Origin: JAPXSY01 sp034003585
GTDB taxonomy: Bacteria > Verrucomicrobiota > Kiritimatiellia > RFP12 > UBA1067
Length of the DNA stretch: 12,482 nt
Assembly: GCA_034003585.1 (NCBI GenBank)
Contig: JAVEYH010000105.1
Coordinates: 1 to 12,482 of the forward strand
Direction: 5' to 3'
How positions within the stretch are numbered: the stretch's first letter is position 1; every line of letters starts with the position of its first letter. The position numbers and the translations under genes are program-made. Below, in pieces: positions 1 to 6,156 of this stretch. The notes beneath the pieces were generated by a model. It did no database searches, was not told the origin of the DNA, and saw nothing but the letters and a program-made list of their open reading frames with translations.

Positions 1-552
1 ATCTGGCGCTGGCCTCCGGACGCGACCAACGCATCGCTGACCGTTGTGGGAATGGCGGGCACGGTGCTGCAGACGAATCTCACGGCCGCGGTCTCGAATG
101 TGCTGTGGCGGGTGTGCGAGCCGGGCGCGCAACCTGTCGAGGAGGTGTATGACCTGACCCTGACCTTTCTCGGCACGGACGAGACGGTTGTCGGCGCGCT
201 GACCTCGCGTCTGACCGTGGTGGAGGGCGCATTCGGGACGGTTCCGGTCAGCACCGATCTGACGGAAGACCGCTGGCGGAAAATCCGTGAGAACGCGGTG
301 ATTCCCTACGACGCCGTATGGGAAACGGACACGGCGGGCGCGGCAACCGGCCGGTTGGTGATCGCGCGCGGCGCGCTTTCGCACACTGTGGCGCTGCCGT
401 ATCCCGCCGGGTATTTCGGCTGGAATGTCCGGGGCGGCGGTTGGGGGTACGGTGTTTTTGATCTGACCCTGGACTTTCCGGAAACGGCGACCAACACCTG
501 GAAGGCCGTTCTCACACGCGATCCGGACGGCACGCTGATCCGGATGCAGTAG
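1..552 (+). CDS. C-terminal part of a large, probably exported surface protein (5' end outside the window)
   Basis: The frame is open from base 1 without a start and ends at TAG 550-552, leaving 183 visible residues, so only the C-terminus of a longer protein is seen. The visible part is rich in Thr, Val and Gly, with alternating hydrophobic stretches typical of beta-sandwich repeats, and has few charged residues. Near the end lies a glycine/aromatic motif (Y-F-G-W-N-V, then G-G-G-W-G-Y-G-V-F-D-L-T-L), followed by a short strand ending T-R-D-P-D-G-T. From memory, similar endings occur in large secreted proteins of Kiritimatiellota-like bacteria, but I cannot name the family. No transmembrane anchor or sorting motif follows. 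The next gene starts 75 bp downstream on the same strand and encodes a secreted protein, so co-transcription is likely. Function is unknown; extracellular or cell-surface location is inferred. Confidence 0.75.
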   Translation: MWRWPPDATNASLTVVGMAGTVLQTNLTAAVSNVLWRVCEPGAQPVEEVYDLTLTFLGTDETVVGALTSRLTVVEGAFGTVPVSTDLTEDRWRKIRENAVIPYDAVWETDTAGAATGRLVIARGALSHTVALPYPAGYFGWNVRGGGWGYGVFDLTLDFPETATNTWKAVLTRDPDGTLIRMQ

Positions 553-627
553 GTTCGCGCGCGGCGTGAGGGAGGTGTGGCAAACGCCTAATGCCCAACT
601 TTCAAGTTACGGGAGAGGGGAGAGCCG

Positions 628-1851
628 ATGAAAGCGAAATGGTTGCGACTGACGGTGGGATTGCCGGCACTGTGCTGGTTCTGCGTGACGGCGCTGGCCG
701 AGCCGTCCGTCAGCCGGGTGGTCGTGCGGCAGCGCTGGCCGTGGAGCCCGCTGGTGGATATCGATTACGTGCTCTCGGCCGAAGCGGGGCAGACGTTCGA
801 TATCGCGGTGCAGGCGTATAACGGCGACACGCCGCTGGACATTCCGCCGGATTCCCTGAGCGGAGACCTGTATTCGGTTTCCAAAGGCACCGGCCATCTG
901 GTCTGGGATCCCATGGCGACCTCCCATACCAACCTTGGCGATCTGGCGGCGTTCCGTGTGAAACTCACGCCGACGCCCGTGCCGCTCTACATGGTTGTGG
1001 ACCTGAGGCTGGACTCTGGCGCGGCGGGGCAGATCGAGTACATCTACCCGGGCGACGCGCGGCTGGAGACTTACGGGTACTGGACCAACGTCTGGTTCGG
1101 CGTGACCAACGACGCGATTTACGCGACCGACAAACTCGTGATGCGGCGTGTCCGGGCGGGTGCGTACAAAGCCGGGTTCGATATCCCGCCGAAAATTGAC
1201 GTGACAATCAGCAAAGATTTTTATGTGGGGGTGTTCTCTCTCACGGTCGGACAGTACAACCGTGTCACCGGTGCCAGCGGCGGAACCTTGGCGCAACCCA
1301 AAGGGCTGATCTGTTATGACGCGATCCGCGGGTCGACCAACGACCAGCCTGCGGTGAATTGGCCATTGACGGGATCATACGTCAATCCCACGAGCTTTCT
1401 GGGGCTTGTGCGCGCTAAAACGCGCTTTCCGGATTTCGACCTGCCGACCTGCGCGCAGCGGGAGTATTTCTGCCGCGCGGGCACGGCATCGTATTACAAC
1501 GACGGGGAATCGACGAGCTTCAGCACCAACATTCTGGACCGGCTGGCCTGGTGGGTCAACAATGCCGGCGTGAGTTTATGGCCGGTCGGTCTGCTGGAGG
1601 CGAACCACTGGGGGTTGTACGATACGCTCGGCAACGTTTACGAGTGGTGCCTGAATTGGGGAGAAAGCGGCGAAACGCCGGTAAGCGGGACGGACCCCAA
1701 GGGGCCTGAATCGGGGACGAAAAGAAGACTGATGGTGCTGAACCGGGCCGGGAGTGTTTCCGGCTACCGGCCTTCGTACGGTCATGCGATGGCTCCGACG
1801 AACGCCGCTACAGCCTCCGCCTCGTTCCGCCTCATCCGGGCTCTGCGGTGA
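628..1851 (+). CDS. Secreted SUMF1/FGE-fold protein, paralogue A (catalytic cysteines absent)
   Basis: This 407-residue protein has a signal peptide: basic start, hydrophobic core at about 8-20, and an A-L-A|E cleavage site near residue 24. Residues 25-165 form an extra N-terminal domain starting near R-Q-R-W-P-W-S-P-L-V-D-I-D-Y and probably beta-rich. Residues about 168-405 match the formylglycine-generating enzyme (SUMF1) fold. Landmarks are V-M-R-R-V-R-A-G at 171, S-L-T-V-G-Q-Y at 204, D-L-P-T-C-A-Q-R-E-Y at 271, H-W-G-L-Y-D-T-L-G-N-V-Y-E-W-C at 327-341, and F-R-L-I-R at 400. The usual R-G-G-S-W segment is degenerate (N-R-A-G-S-V, 372-377), and there is no cysteine after C341. The paired cysteines that make true FGE active are therefore missing, so an enzymatic role is unlikely. 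A binding or structural role is more plausible. GGGAGAGGGGAGAG just upstream is the ribosome site. Confidence 0.88.
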   Translation: MKAKWLRLTVGLPALCWFCVTALAEPSVSRVVVRQRWPWSPLVDIDYVLSAEAGQTFDIAVQAYNGDTPLDIPPDSLSGDLYSVSKGTGHLVWDPMATSHTNLGDLAAFRVKLTPTPVPLYMVVDLRLDSGAAGQIEYIYPGDARLETYGYWTNVWFGVTNDAIYATDKLVMRRVRAGAYKAGFDIPPKIDVTISKDFYVGVFSLTVGQYNRVTGASGGTLAQPKGLICYDAIRGSTNDQPAVNWPLTGSYVNPTSFLGLVRAKTRFPDFDLPTCAQREYFCRAGTASYYNDGESTSFSTNILDRLAWWVNNAGVSLWPVGLLEANHWGLYDTLGNVYEWCLNWGESGETPVSGTDPKGPESGTKRRLMVLNRAGSVSGYRPSYGHAMAPTNAATASASFRLIRALR

Positions 1852-1915
1852 CGGGCGGGCAGAAAGGCGGACGTGAAACAGTGTGACCGGATGCGGGAGT
1901 TAGAGGGGTGAAGGA

Positions 1916-3136
1916 ATGAAGACGAAGCTCATCGGGATGGCCTGCATGGCGTGGGCGGTGTTCTGGGCCTGTGTGACGGCCGCGGCCGAGCCGTCCATCA
2001 GCCAGGTGAAGGTGCGGCAGCGCTGGCCGTGGAGTCCGCTGGTGGACATCGATTACGTGCTCTCGGCCGATGAGGGGGTGCAGGTCGATATCGCGGTGCA
2101 GGCGTTCGAGGGCGAGGCCACGCTGGCGCTGCCGTTGGGTTCCTGGAGCGGGGACCTGCACGCGGTCTCCAAAGGCGCGCGCCACATCGTTTGGGATCCC
2201 ACGGTGACCGCCTGCACGAACGCCGGGGTGCTGACCGATTTCCGCGTGTCGCTGACGCCGACGCCCGTGCCGCTTTACATGATTGTGGATTTGACCCGTT
2301 CGCCCGGTGCGGAAGGCCAGATCGAGTACGTCTATCCGGGCGACGCGCGGCTGGAGACACACGGGTACTGGACCAACGTCTGGTTCGGCGTGACCAACGA
2401 CGCGGTCTACACGAGCGACAAACTGGTGATGCGGCGCGTGCGGGCCGGATCGTACAAAGCCGGGTTCGAGGTCCCGCCGACGATTGACGTCACGGTGAGC
2501 AAAGATTTTTACGTGGGCGTGTTCGCGCTGACGGTCGCGCAGTACCGGAAAATCATGGGGGGCACGCCGAGCGCGTCGGCCACCCCCAACGGATATATGC
2601 CGTACTATGGTGTCCGGGGGTATCCGAGCGACTCGCCGCCGGTGAATTGGCCGTCCACGGGTTCTCATGTCAACCCCACCAGTTTCATCGGGGTGGTCCG
2701 GTTCAAAACGGGGATCAGCGACCTCGATTTGCCGACCTGCGCGCAGCGGGAGTATTTCTGCCGCGCGGGCACAACCTCCTATTATCATGACGGGGAGTCG
2801 ACGGGGCCCAGCACCAACATCCTGGACCGGCTGGCCTGGTGGGTGCACAACGCTGGCGTGACATTGTGGCCGGTCGGTCTGCTGGAGGCGAACCACTGGG
2901 GATTGTACGACACGATCGGCAATGCCTTCGAGTGGTGCCTGAACTGGGACAGCGGCGCCACGCCGCTGGGCGGGGTGGATCCGACCGGACCGGAAACGGG
3001 GACCAAGCGCATGCTGATGGGGTACAACCGCTCGGGTTCGGTCACGTCCTGCCGACCCTCGGCCACGCTGCTCTTGGACCCCTCCAACCCGGGGGGCGCG
3101 TCCACCACCGTGCGGCTCATCTGGCCTTTGCCTTGA
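1916..3136 (+). CDS. Secreted SUMF1/FGE-fold protein, paralogue B
   Basis: This 406-residue protein is a close copy of the preceding gene. It has a signal peptide cleaved near A-A-A|E at residue 24, the same N-terminal domain (R-Q-R-W-P-W-S-P-L-V-D-I-D-Y-V-L-S), and a C-terminal SUMF1-type domain with D-L-P-T-C-A-Q-R-E-Y and H-W-G-L-Y-D-T-I-G-N-A-F-E-W-C. The R-G-G-S-W position reads N-R-S-G-S-V. It is followed by a single cysteine (C379), not the pair of true formylglycine-generating enzymes, so the classic oxidase reaction is not supported. The copies diverge most at about residues 211-240 and at the C-terminal tail, where ligand-facing loops of this fold could lie. The start at 1916 is set by GAGGGGTGAAGG directly upstream. 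It lies 64 bp after paralogue A and 43 bp before the next gene, probably in one operon. Confidence 0.88.
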   Translation: MKTKLIGMACMAWAVFWACVTAAAEPSISQVKVRQRWPWSPLVDIDYVLSADEGVQVDIAVQAFEGEATLALPLGSWSGDLHAVSKGARHIVWDPTVTACTNAGVLTDFRVSLTPTPVPLYMIVDLTRSPGAEGQIEYVYPGDARLETHGYWTNVWFGVTNDAVYTSDKLVMRRVRAGSYKAGFEVPPTIDVTVSKDFYVGVFALTVAQYRKIMGGTPSASATPNGYMPYYGVRGYPSDSPPVNWPSTGSHVNPTSFIGVVRFKTGISDLDLPTCAQREYFCRAGTTSYYHDGESTGPSTNILDRLAWWVHNAGVTLWPVGLLEANHWGLYDTIGNAFEWCLNWDSGATPLGGVDPTGPETGTKRMLMGYNRSGSVTSCRPSATLLLDPSNPGGASTTVRLIWPLP

Positions 3137-3179
3137 CGGGGGACACGGCGCGGGGGTAACGGGAAAAAAGGGGGAAGGG

Positions 3180-4358
3180 ATGCGGCTCCAAATTTGGATG
3201 GGGGGTGCAAGTGCGGTCGTGGCGGCGTGGACCGCGTGCGCGGGAAGCGGTGGCGCCGGACAGCCCGTGACCCGGTGCGGCGCGAAAATCGTGCGGTCGG
3301 AGTTAGGCGTGTCCGCGGTCACGCCGCGCGTGTCGGTTCCCGACAACGCGGCCGGCTGGCGCCTGATGGAGGGGGAGGCGCACACGGGCGTGAATCCCCG
3401 CGAGTTCTATTTCACGCTGGAGGCCGCGGGCAGGAGTCTCCCCTTCCCGAAAGTCGAGGTTGTCTGGCCCGGCGTCCGGGTCGCGCGCGTGCTGGGCGCC
3501 GAACGGATTTCGGACACCCCTTCCGGCCTGGTCGCGCGCGTGACGCACAAACGGGCGCCCACCCAGGTTTGCTCCATCATTTCAACCGGTTCGGTCCACA
3601 TGGCGGTCCAGCACAACTGGGAGATCCGCCGCGCCGGGCCTTACCGCGAAGGGGCGTGGCCCGCCAGACAGATTCAGGCGCAGCTCAACTACCTGTTCGC
3701 CGCGCGGGAGATGTGCCGGGCGATGGGATTCACCGCGACCCGTGACCCGGGGTTCAGGGGAGACATCCGCCTGTACGGGTTTGAAACCAATTTCCCGAAC
3801 GGGCATGTGGACCATCCGCCGCATTTCCACATCATGCTGGGCTGGCCGGGATGGGAGGGCACGCACGCGGGTCATTTCCGTCTGGACGCCGAAGGAATCA
3901 TCCTGAAGAACGAGGTCTCGAGCGGCTCCGGCAACCGCGCGTACGCGCGCGGCGAGGTCTGCCGGATGCTGGATCCGGACGGTAGAACCGGGTTCGAGCT
4001 CATCGTGATGGAGGACGGGAAGGGTGTGGTCATGCGGCGGGCGCCGGGCCGGCCGGAATACCGCATCCGCGCGGCCGGCCATGCGGAGGGTGCGGTCCGC
4101 GCCGTCACCGCGGGAAAGCGTGCGGCCGGGGAGCAGGCGTGGACAACGCTCTGCTCCGTGCGGGCCGAGGACGACCCGGAAGCCGGGGTTCTGCGGATCA
4201 CCGTCACCGATCCGTCGGGCGGCGAAGAACGTGAGACGATCACATACGATGCCGATACGGGCACCGTTCTGAAGACGGAGCTCGGATTCGGCAGCGCGTC
4301 ACGCAAAAATCAGGCGAGTCCGCGCGCCGCCAGACCGGTCTCGTCACAGCCGAGATAA
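3180..4358 (+). CDS. Unrecognised exported protein with a histidine-rich motif
   Basis: This 392-residue protein is not one I recognise. The N-terminus (M-R-L-Q-I-W-M..., hydrophobic about 6-19, then T-A-C-A-G-S-G-G) looks like a signal peptide. C20 could be a lipoprotein cysteine, but Trp at -3 makes a poor lipobox. The centre (residues about 205-235) has a striking cluster, H209, H212, H215, H217, H229 and H232, in the context N-G-H-V-D-H-P-P-H-F-H-I-M-L-G-W followed by T-H-A-G-H-F. That arrangement could bind a metal, which is inference. The last third is beta-rich (L-D-A-E-G-I-I-L-K-N, T-I-T-Y-D-A-D-T-G-T-V-L-K), with a basic Ser/Arg tail. ATG 3180 follows a G-rich GGGGGAAGGG with unusually tight spacing; ATG 3198 is an alternative start without a ribosome site. 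It lies 43 bp after paralogue B. Its last 49 bp overlap the convergent metallopeptidase gene. Confidence 0.8.
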   Translation: MRLQIWMGGASAVVAAWTACAGSGGAGQPVTRCGAKIVRSELGVSAVTPRVSVPDNAAGWRLMEGEAHTGVNPREFYFTLEAAGRSLPFPKVEVVWPGVRVARVLGAERISDTPSGLVARVTHKRAPTQVCSIISTGSVHMAVQHNWEIRRAGPYREGAWPARQIQAQLNYLFAAREMCRAMGFTATRDPGFRGDIRLYGFETNFPNGHVDHPPHFHIMLGWPGWEGTHAGHFRLDAEGIILKNEVSSGSGNRAYARGEVCRMLDPDGRTGFELIVMEDGKGVVMRRAPGRPEYRIRAAGHAEGAVRAVTAGKRAAGEQAWTTLCSVRAEDDPEAGVLRITVTDPSGGEERETITYDADTGTVLKTELGFGSASRKNQASPRAARPVSSQPR

Positions 4359-4720
4359 TGGCCGAGCTCATGCAACAGGGTGGTGCGGACCTCCTGCCGG
4401 AAGCGGACGGGGTCGTCCTGCGCCTCGTCACGCAGGTTCTCCACAAAGAGGCGGATCGCGGCCGGCAGCGGCATGTCGCCCTCTTCGCCTTCGGCATAGG
4501 CCGGTCCGGTGAAGAGGCCGAGCAAGTCCTCGCGGTCACCCGGCTCGGTCCTCTCGGCCGGGGAAGGCCGGGGATCGAGCGTGACGGCGATCCGGGAGAG
4601 GCAGGCGCGCAAATCCTCCGGCAGGGCGCGGCAGACCGCGCGCACCTCCTCGTCCGCGAGCGCGTACCAGTCCGCGCCCGCCTCAGCGGTATTCCCGTTC
4701 GGTGAGATCGCGGAGCTCAT
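4310..4720 (-). CDS. Small Zincin_1-type metallopeptidase-like protein
   Basis: This 136-residue predicted cytoplasmic protein matches the short Zincin_1 (PF06262, formerly DUF1025) metallopeptidase-like family. An N-terminal helix region (L-P-E-D-L-R-A-C-L-S-R-I-A-V-T-L, about 33-48) is followed by L-L-G-L-F-T-G (66-72), L-P-A-A-I-R-L-F (85-92), and the zinc signature L-L-H-E-L-G-H-Y-L-G-C-D-E at 115-127. H117, E118 and H121 form HExxH, and D126 is the probable third ligand. Substrates are unknown for the family. The ATG at 4720 lies 38 nt inside the preceding lipoprotein gene and has no clear Shine-Dalgarno, so translation may depend on coupling. The first ~17 residues look non-conserved, so a later non-ATG start is possible. 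It is the last gene of a three-gene minus-strand operon and overlaps the convergent 3180-4358 gene by 49 bp. Confidence 0.85.
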   Translation of the reverse strand: MSSAISPNGNTAEAGADWYALADEEVRAVCRALPEDLRACLSRIAVTLDPRPSPAERTEPGDREDLLGLFTGPAYAEGEEGDMPLPAAIRLFVENLRDEAQDDPVRFRQEVRTTLLHELGHYLGCDETGLAARGLA

Positions 4721-5303
4721 TGGTGAAGAGGTTGACGCGGATGTATCGCGTCACGTGATCCTTTACGGCGCGGACATAGACGAATTTCTGGCCCTCGCGG
4801 ACCGTGATCGGGAACCGGGCCTGCCCGTTGCCGTCCACCCGTGACGTGATCTCGGTCTCGGCCCCGCCGGGCATTTTGTAGTAGAGGCGCGACCCCGGTT
4901 TTACGGACAGGGTGACGGTGGTGGCCGCGCTGGCGGAGACGTCGGTCGAATCGAAGACCGCCTCGACCCCCGCGGCCTTCAGGTTCAGGGCCTGCTTCCG
5001 GCTGCGGGACCATGCCGAAGCGGACTCGGCGAACAGCAGTTTCGGATGGAGCGTGTCGAGATCCGCAAGGCGCGCGACACGGAAACGGTACTCGGGATAG
5101 GCGGCGGTCCCGGCGCGGGCCACGGTGCCGACCGCCACGGCCCGGATCGCGGCCTCCACGCGCATCTGATCCTCGGAGCGGGAGAGCATCTTGAACCGGT
5201 AGGTGCAGGGGATGCTGCCCGTGTCGTTCGCGCGTTTGCCGAATACGGCGCAGCCGGACGCGGCGAGCAGGAGGCAAAGGGAGAGCGGGATGATGCGTGT
5301 CAT
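4683..5303 (-). CDS. Small predicted lipoprotein of unknown function
   Basis: This 206-residue protein begins M-T-R-I-I-P-L-S-L-C-L-L-L-A-A-S-G-C, a lipoprotein signal peptide with lipobox A-S-G-C and lipidated cysteine C18. It is therefore probably anchored in a membrane. The mature part has a helical, Arg/Ala-rich middle (residues 50-110) and a beta-rich C-terminal half (T-V-T-L-S-V-K-P-G-S-R-L-Y-Y-K-M at about 130, F-V-Y-V-R-A-V-K-D-H-V-T-R-Y-I-R-V-N-L-F near 175-195). I recognise no family. The start ATG at 5303 overlaps the stop of the upstream pteridine reductase gene (ATGA) and is preceded by AGGAG with 8-nt spacing, so this start is well supported. Its 3' end overlaps the metallopeptidase start by 38 nt. 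An exported protein between two predicted cytoplasmic ones suggests operon convenience, not a shared complex. Confidence 0.82.
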   Translation of the reverse strand: MTRIIPLSLCLLLAASGCAVFGKRANDTGSIPCTYRFKMLSRSEDQMRVEAAIRAVAVGTVARAGTAAYPEYRFRVARLADLDTLHPKLLFAESASAWSRSRKQALNLKAAGVEAVFDSTDVSASAATTVTLSVKPGSRLYYKMPGGAETEITSRVDGNGQARFPITVREGQKFVYVRAVKDHVTRYIRVNLFTNELRDLTEREYR

Positions 5304-6079
5304 GAGTGGGCTCCTGAGTCGGGTTTGTGGGAATCGCGCGGGGCGGCGGGATGGGCTTGGCCCATCAGGTGCTGGCCGCCGTCCGCAAAAAGGATCTGGC
5401 CGGTTACGGATTCGGCCTCCAGCAGAAACAGCACGGCTTCCGTGATGTGCCGCACGGCCGGCCGCCGTCCCAGCGGGAACACGCCTGCGGGCTCACGCCC
5501 CGACTCCGCGACGGGTGTCAGCACCGCGCCCGGCGCCACGGCGTTGATCCGCAGGCCGGAGGGCGCCCATTCCAGCGCCGCGCAGGTTGTGAAGGTGGCG
5601 AGGGCCTGCTTGGAGAGCAGGTAGGGGAGGCAGCCGGAATGCGGAAGGGCGATCCGCTGGTCCAGCAGGTTGACCACGCATCCGGCGGCCTGCCGCGCGG
5701 CCGTGTGGGCGGCCAGCCGCTGGGCCAGCCGCACCGGGGCCAGGGTGTTGAGCCGCCACAACGCGTCAAACGCCTCGGGGGTGGCGTCCGCGAGCGGTTG
5801 ACGCTCGAAACGCGCGGCGTTGTTCACCACGGCATCGATCTCTCCGGCCGCGGCGAGGGCGGCGTCAAACACGGCATCCGCCCCGCCGGGAAGCTGGAGG
5901 TCACCTTGCGCGAGCCAGGCTTGGGCGCCCTGCGCGCGGAGTTCGCCGCGCAGGATGTCCGCCGCGCCGATTGAGCGGTGGGCGTGCAGCACCACGTTCC
6001 AGCCCGCGCGGGCGAGTTCCCGTGCGAGGGCCGCTCCGATCCGGCGCGCGGCGCCGGTGATGAGTACGGTACGGTTCAT
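5300..6079 (-). CDS. SDR-family pteridine reductase (PTR1/FolM type)
   Basis: This 259-residue short-chain dehydrogenase/reductase probably uses NADPH to reduce pterins (dihydrobiopterin, dihydrofolate or dihydromonapterin). The nucleotide-binding motif is T-G-A-A-R-R-I-G at 8-15, close to the T-G-x-x-R/K-R-x-G of pteridine reductases. L-H-A-H-R-S at 31-36 matches the H-R-S signature that contacts the NADPH phosphate in PTR1. N-N-A-A is at 86-89. In place of the usual Ser-Tyr-Lys set, D140, Y153 and K157 (L-L-D-Q, then Y-L-L-S-K) give the Asp-Tyr-Lys spacing of PTR1, with Asp 13 residues before Tyr. N-A-V-A-P-G-A-V-L-T-P is at 179-189, and the C-terminal G-Q-I-L-F-A-D-G-G is typical. It is the first gene of a leftward operon, its stop overlaps the next start by 4 nt, and it is divergent from the HAD-like gene. 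The exact pterin substrate cannot be read from sequence. Confidence 0.87.
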   Translation of the reverse strand: MNRTVLITGAARRIGAALARELARAGWNVVLHAHRSIGAADILRGELRAQGAQAWLAQGDLQLPGGADAVFDAALAAAGEIDAVVNNAARFERQPLADATPEAFDALWRLNTLAPVRLAQRLAAHTAARQAAGCVVNLLDQRIALPHSGCLPYLLSKQALATFTTCAALEWAPSGLRINAVAPGAVLTPVAESGREPAGVFPLGRRPAVRHITEAVLFLLEAESVTGQILFADGGQHLMGQAHPAAPRDSHKPDSGAHS

Positions 6080-6107
6080 GGGAGTCGTTGGGATGAAAGG
6101 TTGCGTG

Positions 6108-6136
6108 TTGACAAGCGATGGGACGCATCATACCTT
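6108..6136 (+). promoter_or_regulatory. Candidate sigma-70-type promoter for the HAD-like gene
   Basis: A perfect TTGACA (6108-6113) is followed by a 17-bp spacer and TACCTT (6131-6136), which keeps the critical T1, A2 and T6 of the -10 box. Transcription would begin about 7 nt later, at roughly 6143-6145. That is at the ATG itself, so the message may have no leader. Confidence 0.5.
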
Positions 6137-6156
6137 AACCCGCGATGCGACGTCAT
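6127..6156 (-). promoter_or_regulatory. Candidate promoter for the pteridine reductase operon
   Basis: On the minus strand ATGACG (6156-6151) is followed by an 18-bp spacer and TATGAT (6132-6127; 5 of 6 match the -10 consensus). Transcription would start near 6120, giving a leader of about 40 nt. The -10 box overlaps the -10 of the opposing candidate promoter (6131-6136), so the two promoters could compete for polymerase. The -35 box is weak, which limits confidence. Confidence 0.35.

Larger units (their letters stand above)
628..3136 (+). repeat. Tandem gene duplication (two SUMF1-fold paralogues)
   Basis: The two coding sequences have nearly equal length and align end to end. Many blocks are almost identical at the base level. 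Examples are the segments around 727-780 and 2014-2070 (R-Q-R-W-P-W-S...), around 1045-1110 and 2334-2398, and around 1440-1490 and 2732-2771. Other stretches, notably 1260-1340 against 2540-2640 and the last 100 bp, are strongly diverged. This patchwork suggests duplication followed by selection on some loops, or gene conversion of the conserved blocks. Confidence 0.85.

Noticed and set aside
1832..3385. A 517-codon open frame on the minus strand opposite paralogue B.
   Set aside because: It is antisense to a well-supported gene, rich in Arg, Pro and His as expected from GC-rich complementary strands, and shows no motif.
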